64,000 nucleotides of DNA from Ectobacillus panaciterrae DSM 19096. Lineage in GTDB: Bacteria; Bacillota; Bacilli; Bacillales; Bacillaceae_G. Under the pieces are notes generated by a model that saw only the letters and a list, made by a program, of their open reading frames with translations, searched no databases and was not told the DNA's origin. The DNA lies in contig NZ_KE387249.1 of NCBI RefSeq assembly GCF_000430785.1, forward strand, positions 5,100-69,099, read 5' to 3'. Both the position numbers and the translations under genes were made by a program. Positions 54,847 to 63,968 of the stretch are shown here, piece by piece (the stretch's first letter is position 1; each line of letters opens with the position of its first letter).

Positions 54847-56935
54847 GATGCAAATCTCCCTTCCATAAAATCCGTGCGCTGTTCGCCACGACTCCGATTG
54901 TGGCAGCATTATGGATGGCCGCTCCTACAACTGGCGATATGATACCGAGAGCCCCAAGCAATATCGCTGCTCCGTTAATGAAAAAGGTGGCGAAAAAATT
55001 TTGTTTGATGATTTGCATCGTCCGCTTCGATAAGCCGACCAATTCCGAAAGCATCTCCGGATTGTCGGAAGTGATGATTATATCGCTGGCTTCAGAAGCA
55101 ATATCGGTTCGCTTGGCTCCCATAGTTACGCCGATATTCGCGTATGCCAAAGCAGGCGCGTCATTAATGCCGTCTCCGACCATCATGACCGTACTGTTCC
55201 GCCTGTATTGCTTCACATATGTCGCTTTGTCTTCCGGCAAAGCTTCCGCATGATACCAATCCAGGTTGAGCCGCCTTGACATTTCCCTCGCCGCGGCGCG
55301 CTTATCCCCTGTCAGCATCACGACCTCGCTCACGCCGTATTGGCGCAACTCCTGAACCGCACGATGCATGCCGGCACGCACTTTATCGAATATGCTGATG
55401 ATGCCGATCAGAGTTTGGTTGTAAGCGACATAGATGATATTCTCATCTCTTTCAAGCTTTTGGACGAGCTGCTCAATATTCACCTTCAGCTCTGTCATGA
55501 ACCGCAAGCTGCCCACGACGATTGGCTTGCCGTTCAAAAAGGTTCTGATTCCTTTTCCCACAACCGTTTCAACCTGTGATTCTCCATCCCGGTTCGGAAT
55601 ATCGAGCCTCCACTCTTGCGCTTGTTTCAAAATCGCATCGGCAATCGGATGTGAAGAGTTCCTTTCCGCAGCTGCCGCCAAACGAATGACCTCTTCCTTA
55701 TCGTAGCCCTCACAAGGAATAACCTGCTGTACAACCGGTGATCCTTCCGTAATAGTTCCGGTTTTATCCAAAATGACCGTGTTTACCTGCGCCATTTGCT
55801 CCACATGATGGCTTCCCTTCACAATCGCTCCTTTTTTCGCCGCCTTTCCGATAGAGGCATACAGGGCCGTAGCGGTAGACAGCTTGATGCCGCACACGAA
55901 GTCAATGACAAGCATGTTCATGGCACGGTTCACATCTCTTGTCAGCAAAAATGTCAAAAGCGACAGACCGAACGATACCGGCACCATTCTTTCCGCCAGC
56001 ATGTCGGCAAGGTGCTGAATCGGCGCCCTCTTCTCCTGCGCCTCCTCAAGCAAATGGATGATGCGGGACGCGGCCGTATCGTCTCCCGCTTTTTCTACAT
56101 GAATTTTCAATTGACCGCTCTGCAGAATCGTTCCTGCATAGACATGGCTTTGACATGTCACTTCTTTTGGCATATATTCGCCAGTAATAGCCGACTCGTC
56201 GACTACGCCGTATCCTTCCGAAACCTTTCCGTCCGCCGGGATTTTTTCTCCCATGAACACGACAATCGTGTCTCCTGCTTTTATATCTTCTATGCTTACT
56301 TTTTCTTCAATTCCTGTTTCATTCACACACCATGCATATTTCGTGTCCAGCTCCAGAACGGAGCGGATATAGTTTTTCGTCTTTTCCGATGTGTGTTCGG
56401 AAAGCATTTCGCTTATCGTGGACATAATGGTGATGACAAGCGCCGATACCGGGTTTCTCGTGTATATAGAAGCAAATATGGAGGCTGCCGTCAATGTGTT
56501 GGCGTTTGCTTTTCCATGCCTGATTACGTTCCATATGCCATCTTTTATGACTTGTAATGTCGATAGAACGGCTGTCGCCACCGTAATCTTATGTAGAAGC
56601 GGTCTGAAAGCCCAAAACGCAGGATTTCTGCCCATGATCCAATGTGCCGCGAAGATAAATGTGCATGTCGCGATTGCAGCATATTGTTTCCAAGAAGTTT
56701 GTCGCTTTTCCTTTTCATTCCTGATGCATGCCTTCAAGTATTTCATGATTTCCCGTAGGGATAAAGAAGTATCGTGGTAAATCAGAACGGTTCCTGTTTC
56801 TTTTGTGTAAGAGGCTGCGTGAACACCGGGCAAAGAACGAAAGAAACATTCAATCATAACTGGACGCAGCGGACTTTGAACACGGAGGCGCGTTCTTCCC
56901 GGCAGCGAGTGGAGAATCACCGCTTCATTGAGCAT
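54818..56935 (-). CDS. P1B-type ATPase with non-canonical membrane motif
   Basis: A 705-residue P-type ATPase. Order: HMA_2-like domain (1-72, HSLPGRTRLRVQ), helices, actuator domain with TGEY (251-254), VIDFVCGIK (343-351) in the transport helix, phosphorylation site DKTGT with Asp390, SHP (428-430) of P1B enzymes, and GDGINDAPA. The usual CPC/CPH/SPC of the transport helix is replaced by FVCG, so the cation cannot be predicted from the standard table; Cu, Mn or another metal is open. Eight helices are likely. Confidence 0.92.
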   Translation of the reverse strand: MLNEAVILHSLPGRTRLRVQSPLRPVMIECFFRSLPGVHAASYTKETGTVLIYHDTSLSLREIMKYLKACIRNEKEKRQTSWKQYAAIATCTFIFAAHWIMGRNPAFWAFRPLLHKITVATAVLSTLQVIKDGIWNVIRHGKANANTLTAASIFASIYTRNPVSALVITIMSTISEMLSEHTSEKTKNYIRSVLELDTKYAWCVNETGIEEKVSIEDIKAGDTIVVFMGEKIPADGKVSEGYGVVDESAITGEYMPKEVTCQSHVYAGTILQSGQLKIHVEKAGDDTAASRIIHLLEEAQEKRAPIQHLADMLAERMVPVSFGLSLLTFLLTRDVNRAMNMLVIDFVCGIKLSTATALYASIGKAAKKGAIVKGSHHVEQMAQVNTVILDKTGTITEGSPVVQQVIPCEGYDKEEVIRLAAAAERNSSHPIADAILKQAQEWRLDIPNRDGESQVETVVGKGIRTFLNGKPIVVGSLRFMTELKVNIEQLVQKLERDENIIYVAYNQTLIGIISIFDKVRAGMHRAVQELRQYGVSEVVMLTGDKRAAAREMSRRLNLDWYHAEALPEDKATYVKQYRRNSTVMMVGDGINDAPALAYANIGVTMGAKRTDIASEASDIIITSDNPEMLSELVGLSKRTMQIIKQNFFATFFINGAAILLGALGIISPVVGAAIHNAATIGVVANSARILWKGDLHHGTKVLYSA

Positions 56936-57461
56936 CTGTCCCCTCCTTGTTTTTTATGATGGTGTAAGACCAATACAAAAGACTCGCGGCAAATGCTGGG
57001 GCTCTCTTGAAGCTATGTATTCCCTTTCCCAACAAAAACAGTACGAATAAGCTGTCAAAATCGGCAAAGCCGTTCGTTTGCCTTTTGATGCCTCGGTCTA
57101 CGACTTGGAGTGTCTGCTGCATGGTTTTCATCATCTTGGCTTCGGTGTGGAGGACAGCCTCGGAAGTGACCGTTACAATCCGCTTCATCAGTTCGTCCAG
57201 CTCCTGCTCGGAAATATGCGGGACGATGAACTCAATCAGCAGGCTTCCCGTAACGGAAGAAGCTTTGCAAGTTAGGACCAGCGTCTCGTTCACAATCTCT
57301 TTTTCCAGACATTGCGCCACAATCGCATCCTTCCATTTGTCGCACTGCATGCGAAGCCGCCCGGGCATCGCATGAATGATTTGAATCTTTTGATCTCTGA
57401 ACTGAGAAAGAAGTTTAGGAGCAAATAAGGATGCGCCAAAACCTAGAACAGTAGAAATCAT
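56925..57461 (-). CDS. HMA_2-like domain protein, 178 aa
   Basis: The core contains HAMPGRLRMQCDKW (His30) and a beta-alpha-beta layout as in HMA domains without CxxC; the C-terminal part has one hydrophobic segment (FAASLLYWSYTII). It overlaps the preceding gene by 4 bp and the ATPase gene by 11 bp, so translation of all three is coupled. Role: probable accessory or regulator of the ATPase. Confidence 0.8.
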   Translation of the reverse strand: MISTVLGFGASLFAPKLLSQFRDQKIQIIHAMPGRLRMQCDKWKDAIVAQCLEKEIVNETLVLTCKASSVTGSLLIEFIVPHISEQELDELMKRIVTVTSEAVLHTEAKMMKTMQQTLQVVDRGIKRQTNGFADFDSLFVLFLLGKGIHSFKRAPAFAASLLYWSYTIIKNKEGTDAQ

Positions 57462-57787
57462 ATTCGTTCCCCCCTCTTCGCATATTCTTCAGCGTACACT
57501 TGCTCGAGCAATTGAAACCACTGTTCCATTTCCTGTATCGTCGAAATATAGGCGGCATCATACTTGATGAGAATGCTGCCGGTCTCAGAGGTTAATTGAA
57601 CCGAAAAAACAGAGGGATGCGTCTGCAGCTGCTTCACAACCCCGCTGACAAGATTACTGTTCATGGTCCACACAGGCGATTGCAGCCGGATGCGTCCGGG
57701 AATAAAATGGGCCAGTCTAATTTCATATTTTCCTAGTTTTCTTTGGATTTGCTTCATTATTAGAATCTCGGTAACTTTCGCTATCAT
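57458..57787 (-). CDS. HMA_2-like domain protein, 109 aa
   Basis: First gene of the operon. HFIPGRIRLQSPVW (His27) is followed by a VVKQLQTHPSVFSVQLTSETGSILIKYD pattern, the HMA alpha-beta layout; there are no membrane helices. Start ATG 57787 has a weak AAAGATGG signal. Four-base overlap with the next gene. It repeats, as a free protein, the N-terminal domain of the ATPase. Confidence 0.78.
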   Translation of the reverse strand: MIAKVTEILIMKQIQRKLGKYEIRLAHFIPGRIRLQSPVWTMNSNLVSGVVKQLQTHPSVFSVQLTSETGSILIKYDAAYISTIQEMEQWFQLLEQVYAEEYAKRGERI

Positions 57788-57817
57788 CTAAACACCATCT
57801 TTTCCCATTGTTATTAA

Positions 57818-57856
57818 ATTTTACCACGATTGATTCTTCACAACAATTAGATTGTT
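57818..57856 (-). promoter_or_regulatory. Promoter with palindromic operator of the ATPase operon
   Basis: Minus strand -35 TTGTTG (57841-57846) and -10 TAAAAT (57818-57823), 17-bp spacer. A perfect inverted repeat AACAAT-TAG-ATTGTT (57842-57856) covers the -35, a good place for a repressor. No regulator gene is adjacent. Confidence 0.5.
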
Positions 57857-57949
57857 AAAGTTTTGTAAACCCTTCTGAAAATCAATATTAACCTTCATTT
57901 TATACCCCAAAACTATGTTTATGAATTACATAATATTCTTCAAACACTT

Positions 57950-58633
57950 CTACAGCTTCTTCTGAACCAATGATTGAAAATCATCCGTATAAGCGATAAT
58001 TTCTCCCCATTCTATAAAATCCTCATCAGATATTTTCCATGTGTGCTTATCGGAGTCATGACGTATGCCAGCAAAATTATATCTATCTGTAGAGTAGATT
58101 TTAAAACCATTCTTTTTACAATTATCTATAAAAAAATAGTCCTCAGCTCTATTCACTTTTTCAAATTGCACTTTATTAAATACTTCTTTTTTAAAAATTA
58201 ACGTAGCACCTGCTACAGAGTCAGTAAATGATTTTTCTGTATTAGATACTAACATCAAAGCTTTCTTATTTTTAAAATATACATAATAAGAGCTTTTACC
58301 TAAAACGAAAATTTCTTTATTTTTAAATTCGTTCATCGCATGAGCTAGGTAGTATGCGCCATAATAGTCATCATCATCAAATTTAGCTATATAATTATAT
58401 CTAGATTTTTCAACTCCAAAATTTAAACAATCACCTAAAGTTGCTTGTTCATGTAATTGATACACACTGACATTATGATAATTCTTCGCTTTTTTTTTCC
58501 ATTTGTCTATATCCATAGTATCCTTATTTAAAATAATAATTAATTCTTTATCCTTCCATATTTGCTGTTTGTAGTTTTTAAAAACATTTTCTATAAACTC
58601 TTCTCTTATCGTACAAGTAATAATCGAAACCAT
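57950..58633 (-). CDS. Glycosyltransferase family 2-like protein
   Basis: A 227-residue GT2 enzyme with start MVSIITCTIRE, AKFDDDDYY as nucleotide-sugar/metal site, and a late EDYFF. No membrane segment. The gene is clearly richer in A+T and Lys/Asn than its neighbours, which suggests recent transfer. It and the next gene on the strand probably modify a surface polysaccharide or glycoprotein. Confidence 0.82.
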   Translation of the reverse strand: MVSIITCTIREEFIENVFKNYKQQIWKDKELIIILNKDTMDIDKWKKKAKNYHNVSVYQLHEQATLGDCLNFGVEKSRYNYIAKFDDDDYYGAYYLAHAMNEFKNKEIFVLGKSSYYVYFKNKKALMLVSNTEKSFTDSVAGATLIFKKEVFNKVQFEKVNRAEDYFFIDNCKKNGFKIYSTDRYNFAGIRHDSDKHTWKISDEDFIEWGEIIAYTDDFQSLVQKKL

Positions 58634-58733
58634 TCATTTTTCCACTCCCGACATAATATAGGCAATTCAGACAAGAGAAAGGCAAATCAAAAATAGACAT
58701 TAAAATTCTGCTATCTATTTTAGAAAACCCTCT

Positions 58734-60023
58734 TCATTTTGATCTTTCGTTCATAATTTTCTCTACGATATAAGTCAAATTTTTATAACTTTTTAGTTTT
58801 TTAATATCAGATAAAAGTTCGTTTTTCTGGTCTGAGTCAAAACCTGCCGCGTCTAACACGTTTATATGCCGGATATCGATTTTTAGCAAAAGTACAATGG
58901 TTTCTAGAATTTTAATAAACTTTTCTTGAAAAGATAAAGACTCATTTGGATAATTTTGAACGAGTAACTTATACTCGCCTAATACCTTGTTCATGGTTAA
59001 TAAATCTGCAATACGGGCAAGCTCTAACCCTAGGATGAGAACGTCCACATCAGGATGTTTTAACGTGAATAAGTGGTAATTTCTCATCGCTTCTTTCCAT
59101 CTGTTCTCCCCAACAGGATGCTCTTGATGGTAAGTTACAATAGCGTTACTAGCTAAATATTTAGCTCCAGCCTTATATAAGCGGTATCCTAACTCCCAGT
59201 CTTCATAACCATAATTTACGAAATCTTCATCGAATGGGCCGACTTGTTCAATTAACTCTTTACGTACGGAAACATTTCCAGTCAAAAATGCCATCCATGG
59301 AAAATGAAATCCATTTAATCCCGCACCGAAATTTTCTATTATTGTATCATACCAATATTCTGAGGACGTCTTAACCTTTAATTCCTTATAAAGCTGGCCA
59401 TCAATATCTGTTTTTACTAATAATGGATAAGGGGTGGTGCTAGAATGTTGATAGTTTGCAAATCGTTCATAGAGCACTTGATTATTTCTTGCCATAGCAG
59501 ATAGTTCTTCTGATTGTTCCCGATTAAATTCTGGGAAAATACAAGAATATACCGCCTTATAATACATTCCTCCTGATAAAACCAAGTTACCCATTAATTG
59601 ATGATACTTACAATGATTTTCAACAAATTCTGGCTCTGTAATCATTTCTGCATCTAAAAATATAAGAATTTTCCCTCTTGAAGATTTGATACCAATATTT
59701 CGAACCTTAGCTCTACCAAGATTTCGGTTGCATTTAATATACCTAAAATGATAGGGGGGATGATAATTTTTGAAGATCCTTAAAGTTTGATCAGTTGAAG
59801 CATCGTCAATAAAGAGGACCTCCATTTTCGAAGGATTGAACGTTTGTTTCCCAAGAGAATAAAGAGTAAATAAATTCAGTGGATATTTATTATAAGAAGG
59901 AATGATTACACTAACTTCAATATCATGATCCTTATTTATTTCTTTACTATTTTGGCTAGGAGAATCCTCCTTTTTTTCACCCATAAGTTTATGAGTCGAG
60001 TCATAAAATTCCTTAATTTCCAT
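58734..60023 (-). CDS. Glycosyltransferase family 2 with C-terminal extension
   Basis: A 429-residue GT2 protein: SVIIPSYNK, FIDDASTDQT, NLGRAKVRNIGI, FLDAEM (the DXD position) and a GPFDEDFVNYGYEDWELGYR acceptor segment typical of chondroitin-polymerase and galactosyltransferase types. The last 110 residues are helical and unassigned. I use the ATG at 60023 (MEIKEFYD), preceded by AAAGGATGGG; a GTG at 60047 lies before that signal. AT-rich like its neighbour. Confidence 0.83.
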   Translation of the reverse strand: MEIKEFYDSTHKLMGEKKEDSPSQNSKEINKDHDIEVSVIIPSYNKYPLNLFTLYSLGKQTFNPSKMEVLFIDDASTDQTLRIFKNYHPPYHFRYIKCNRNLGRAKVRNIGIKSSRGKILIFLDAEMITEPEFVENHCKYHQLMGNLVLSGGMYYKAVYSCIFPEFNREQSEELSAMARNNQVLYERFANYQHSSTTPYPLLVKTDIDGQLYKELKVKTSSEYWYDTIIENFGAGLNGFHFPWMAFLTGNVSVRKELIEQVGPFDEDFVNYGYEDWELGYRLYKAGAKYLASNAIVTYHQEHPVGENRWKEAMRNYHLFTLKHPDVDVLILGLELARIADLLTMNKVLGEYKLLVQNYPNESLSFQEKFIKILETIVLLLKIDIRHINVLDAAGFDSDQKNELLSDIKKLKSYKNLTYIVEKIMNERSK

Positions 60024-60386
60024 TTTCGTCCCATCCTTTTTTTTCACTACTACTAGTTAATGCAAATAAAAGAGAAAAGAATTGGACAATCTTACTAGGG
60101 CAATAGCGGATTTTTTCATACTCCTAAACTTTCCGATTATGGAAACGAAACTCTCTGTATAATTTAAACTCCCTAGCTTGTTATACATTGGACTAAACGT
60201 TAACGTCACTTTCTATAACTAAAGCAACATAACTTCTATGCAATTCTTCTCGCTCCAGATAAGGAAATTTTAAATGGAACATTCGTGGGTTATTAGATAC
60301 AGTTTATCTGTTCAAAAATAGAATCATTTGCTACTATAAAACCATGTATAATAACAGTATTTAAATTGAACTAGAGGTGAATCAAA

Positions 60387-60500
60387 ATGTATTGGACTCC
60401 GTTATTTGAAAACGATGTACCAGTAGCACTCCTCCGCCCTTAGTGGAGTGAAGGTGACTACCTCTCTCCGTTAGGGGCATTCTTGACCTAAACTTAAAGA
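60387..60500 (+). other. Interrupted short frame next to an IS605-like hairpin
   Basis: After AGAGGTG, ATG 60387 opens an 18-codon frame (MYWTPLFENDVPVALLRP) ending inside CTCCTCCGCCCTTAGTGGAG. The following GTGAAGGTGACTACCTCTCT and CCGTTAGGGGCATTCTTGAC look like an IS200/IS605 end, though not the one at 46291. A gene may have been cut by an insertion that was then lost. The rest of 60048-60386 shows nothing I recognise. Confidence 0.3.
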
Positions 60501-60515
60501 CGGAGGGTACAAAAA

Positions 60516-61391
60516 ATGAAAAACACCTGGTTAGGTTCTATATATTTAGCTTTAGCTGCCAGTATTTGGGGCGGTATGTACGTCGTTGTTAAAATTGTAG
60601 TATCCATCATACCTCCATTGGAATTGGTTTGGATGCGATATTTGGTGGCTATCATCGCACTCCTCATTATCGGTTTGATGACACGACAATCATGGCGAAT
60701 TCATAGACGTGATCTCCTATTAATCATAGCAATTGGGGTAATTGGCAACACTATTTCTATTGTTACTCAGGAAATAGGGACTAAACTATCCTCAGCACAA
60801 ATGGGGGCAATTATCACTTCTTCAACACCAGCATTTATGGTTATTTTTGCCCGTCTACTGCTTAAAGAACGGTTGAATGTAAAAAAGGGACTGTCCGTTT
60901 GTTTAGCAACAATGGGGGTATTGCTCATTGTTGGAAAGGGTCATATGGATATATCCAATCAACTTGGTGGTATTTCACTGCTTGTTGCTGCTTTAACATG
61001 GGCCCTCATGTCCGTTCTTATAAAGCGTGTTCCAAGTAACTATTCGCAAATTGTGGTGACGACCTATTCAATCTTGGTCGCCATAGTTATGCTGACCCCT
61101 TTTGTTTTGGGACGGTTACACGAAATTAATATCTATCAACTGACTCATCCGACTATTTGGGGAGGGGTCTTATATTTGGGCGTTGTCTCAACGGCTGGTG
61201 GATTCCTACTTTGGAATCGCGGGTTACAAATGCTTAACGCCTCAAGCGGCGGGTTATTTTTCTTCTTTCAACCCTTGGTTGGGACATTACTCGGATGGCT
61301 TATTCTAGGAGAGAATATAGGTGTAACGTTTTGGATAGGATCCATCCTAATTCTCAGTGGTGTTTTATTAGTTATCCAAGAAACAAAGTAG
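60516..61391 (+). CDS. EamA-family (DMT) transporter
   Basis: A 291-residue ten-helix exporter with two EamA halves: ASIWGGMYVVVKIVVSIIPPLELVWMRY in the first, SLLVAALTWALMSVLIKR and the FFFQPLVGTLLGWLILGE end in the second. Probable role: export of amino acids or other metabolites. Ribosome binding site GGAGGG. It stands alone; the sequence before it contains insertion debris. Confidence 0.88.
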   Translation: MKNTWLGSIYLALAASIWGGMYVVVKIVVSIIPPLELVWMRYLVAIIALLIIGLMTRQSWRIHRRDLLLIIAIGVIGNTISIVTQEIGTKLSSAQMGAIITSSTPAFMVIFARLLLKERLNVKKGLSVCLATMGVLLIVGKGHMDISNQLGGISLLVAALTWALMSVLIKRVPSNYSQIVVTTYSILVAIVMLTPFVLGRLHEINIYQLTHPTIWGGVLYLGVVSTAGGFLLWNRGLQMLNASSGGLFFFFQPLVGTLLGWLILGENIGVTFWIGSILILSGVLLVIQETK

Positions 61392-61425
61392 AATTTATAA
61401 AAATAATGCATAAAACTAATGCCTC

Positions 61426-61524
61426 TTAGTAATACGTAACTGTAGGCACATAAGGATAATCATACGGATATAGATAATATGGGACAGGGTATGGATAACC
61501 ATAGCCATACCCTGTCCCAGAAAA
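61426..61524 (-). pseudogene. Tyr/Pro-rich short peptide gene remnant, copy 3
   Basis: Minus strand: GTGYGYGYPYPVPYYLYP, then YDYPYVPTVTYY-stop. No start codon in this frame; a second frame just upstream (FPNELRNAKAGLQKKG...KYEHQLNRIN) could be the original N-terminal part, separated by a frameshift. No terminator module follows here. The remainder of 61525-61827 shows nothing else. Confidence 0.4.
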
Positions 61525-61827
61525 ATTAGTTTATTCGATTCAGTTGATGTTCGTATTTCCTTATACAGCCAGTAATAAACTTCGATTTTCTTTCTGTATC
61601 TTTCCCCTTCTTCTGCAATCCCGCTTTAGCATTCCTAAGCTCATTTGGGAACTAAAAAACAATCTTCTGCTTTTAAGATTTAACTTATACAATTAAAGAT
61701 TTCTGGATTCTGATTTGAATTGCTTTGTATCAAAGCCTGCTTATCAGTCTGAATGCAAAGTTAAACATCCCATAACTAATCCTTTTTGTTAAAAATGTTA
61801 CCGACCATACTTTTCAGAATAAAGATC

Positions 61828-63105
61828 TTATAACAGCTTTTGTACTTGAAAATTATAATCTTGAACTACCCAAGTTTGTGTGAACTGATTTTCCAATTTC
61901 CAATAGCTTATACCGCGAATACCATATTGTTTCACTGTATCAAATTTTGCTTGTATACTGCGCGCATCTTCAAACCAGACTTCATGTTGTTGGCCCGTTT
62001 CGTCGGTATAACGAAAAAAGGGAGACTGATATGTTTCATGATAATAGATCTCGGCACCATATTTGGCAGCCGTTCGAATTGCTTCTTGATTACTGACGAC
62101 CCTTGCAAATGTTCCTTGAACCCAGGGTATTTTCCAGTCTCTTCCGTATAAAGGTATCCCCATATGGATTTTATTGCGCGGAATGGCTGTAACAGCATAA
62201 TTCAAAACACGTTTCACTTCATTAATTGGAGCAATTGCCAATGGCGGTCCGCCAGCCCATCCCCATTCATAAGTCATGAGTATAACAAAATCTAAAATTT
62301 TCCCTTGAGCGGTATAATCTTGTGCTTCGTATAGCAATCCCTTTTGTTCGTCATTAACTTTCGGTGGCAGCGCTGCAGAAACAGAGAACCTCTCTTTGTG
62401 CAACTTAGTTACTACTCGCTGTAAAAACGCATTATAATTCTCGCGATCCTCTGGATATATATATTCAAAATCAAAGCTTAAACCAGTGTAGCCTTTATTC
62501 CTCATTATATTAAGTATATTTGTAATAAGCGTTTCTTGTAGATTAGGTTTACGAAGAATAGCTGCCACAAGGTCAGAGTCGAATTTTCCATCCGCAAGGT
62601 TTGCGAGAACAAGAAGAGGCGCTATATGTTGAGCCTTGGAAGCTGCTAAAATAGATTTATCGTTTATCGTGATAACGGTACCGTCTTTTTTGAAAGTATA
62701 CGTAAACGGGGTAAGATAAGTAAGGTACTGCCCTACATTTGCGATTTCTTTTGCCCCTTTATCACTCATATTCGTAGTATAACTATTTACCTCAATCTTT
62801 GTCCGGGAACTTGTAGGGACGATTAGGCTTTGCCCTGGATAAATCGGGGAGTAAATATTAAGTTTGTTTGCTTGTAAAATGGATTGTACCGAGACTCCAT
62901 ACTGCTGGGCGATTGACGGGAGGCTATCTCCTACATTAACGATATGACTTATCAAATCAGGTGTAGGAATGATAAGTGATTGACCGACTACTAAAGTATG
63001 GGGATTTTCTAGTCCATTCGCCTTGATTATTTGATTCATGTCAACATTATAATATCTTGAAAGTGCCCATAAGGTATCTCCCCTTTGTACCACGTGTATT
63101 TGCAT
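61828..63105 (-). CDS. yaaH: YaaH/SleL-type LysM and GH18 spore enzyme
   Basis: A 425-residue protein: two LysM domains (2-46, 51-96) bind peptidoglycan; a GH18 domain (105-425) has GLSFDFEYI with Glu214 as catalytic acid, the usual first Asp of DxxDxDxE being replaced. No signal peptide, as expected for YaaH/SleL, which reach the spore from the mother cell and cut cortex fragments or change germination. Ribosome binding site GGAGGCG. Full length for the family. Confidence 0.92.
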   Translation of the reverse strand: MQIHVVQRGDTLWALSRYYNVDMNQIIKANGLENPHTLVVGQSLIIPTPDLISHIVNVGDSLPSIAQQYGVSVQSILQANKLNIYSPIYPGQSLIVPTSSRTKIEVNSYTTNMSDKGAKEIANVGQYLTYLTPFTYTFKKDGTVITINDKSILAASKAQHIAPLLVLANLADGKFDSDLVAAILRKPNLQETLITNILNIMRNKGYTGLSFDFEYIYPEDRENYNAFLQRVVTKLHKERFSVSAALPPKVNDEQKGLLYEAQDYTAQGKILDFVILMTYEWGWAGGPPLAIAPINEVKRVLNYAVTAIPRNKIHMGIPLYGRDWKIPWVQGTFARVVSNQEAIRTAAKYGAEIYYHETYQSPFFRYTDETGQQHEVWFEDARSIQAKFDTVKQYGIRGISYWKLENQFTQTWVVQDYNFQVQKLL

Positions 63106-63354
63106 AGGCTCGCCTCCTCATATTTCACTTTTATATACTTTATGACATCGATACTATAGATATTTAGCTCTATAAGAAAAATAATTTTGCGCAGCAAAAC
63201 TAAACACTTGTGAAAATGTTCTGTGAGGTTTTTATGTATTAAATTTTAGCTGGAGTGTCTCTTATTTTTATAATTTATTAATATTGCAGAAACGCTGATA
63301 TAATACGATCTGTTTTTTGGTCAATAAACAGTATAGTCTTAACACCCTCAGAAA

Positions 63355-63616
63355 TTATTCCAATGTATCAATTACCACGTCCTCTATATATCTATCATAC
63401 GTTTCTTTAATAATGTTCAACAGCCATCTATCCGAATTGATTAGCTTGTCCAACTTTGTTTGCATTTGTATCTCATTGCTGATGTGGTTACGCACCGTCT
63501 TCTCGCTGATGAACAATTCGCCGGCGATTTCTTTCGTCGTCTTGTCTTGTACAAGCAGCTCGAATACTTCGCGTTCCCTTTTCGTAAGCCGAGGATCCAA
63601 AGTCTTTTTCCTTCAA
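63355..63616 (-). pseudogene. gerE: gerE with frameshift and altered C-terminus
   Basis: AAGGAGGG and TTG 63616 open MKEKDFG, matching GerE's start, but the conserved part (LTKREREVFELLVQDKTTKE, ISEKTVRNHISN) is in the next frame, reached by one base change near codon 6. After NHISN the usual ...MQKLGVKGRSQAVVELLR is replaced by unrelated NEIQMQTKLDKLINSDRW... up to stop 63355. GerE is the last mother-cell regulator of coat genes; this copy keeps only most of the HTH. A TTG at 63600 could in theory start the in-frame part. Confidence 0.7.
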
Positions 63617-63968
63617 CTGTTATAACCCTCCTTGCCTACGCCAGAGCCAAATTGGGATTTGGGTATCTATTTAGTCTTTGTATTGTATGAAAGCATGACA
63701 CTTGTAGTGCATGAATTTGGGTGGGATTTTTTTGGAGGGCGGGTTTTATTTGTAGTTGCGTTATGTATAGATGTTCGGAACTATTGTATTCATGGTCAGA
63801 GTTGCATATGCTTAATTCTTCTTACACACATCCCTCCAGAAGTTTTTATTAGTAAAATAAAAAGATAAATTAATTTATCTGTTATCTAGAGAAATTTCTG
63901 TCGTTTCTATAATTTCCTTCCAGCTTTCACACAAATTCACTTGTTTACAATCACTAAGGAACAAAATA

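Noticed and set aside
55796-56557. A 253-codon frame opposite the P-type ATPase
   Set aside because: Shadow: the minus strand encodes all ATPase motifs across it.
63632-63868. A 78-codon plus-strand frame near the right edge
   Set aside because: No ribosome binding site, unusual residue mix, and no family recognised; probably chance.
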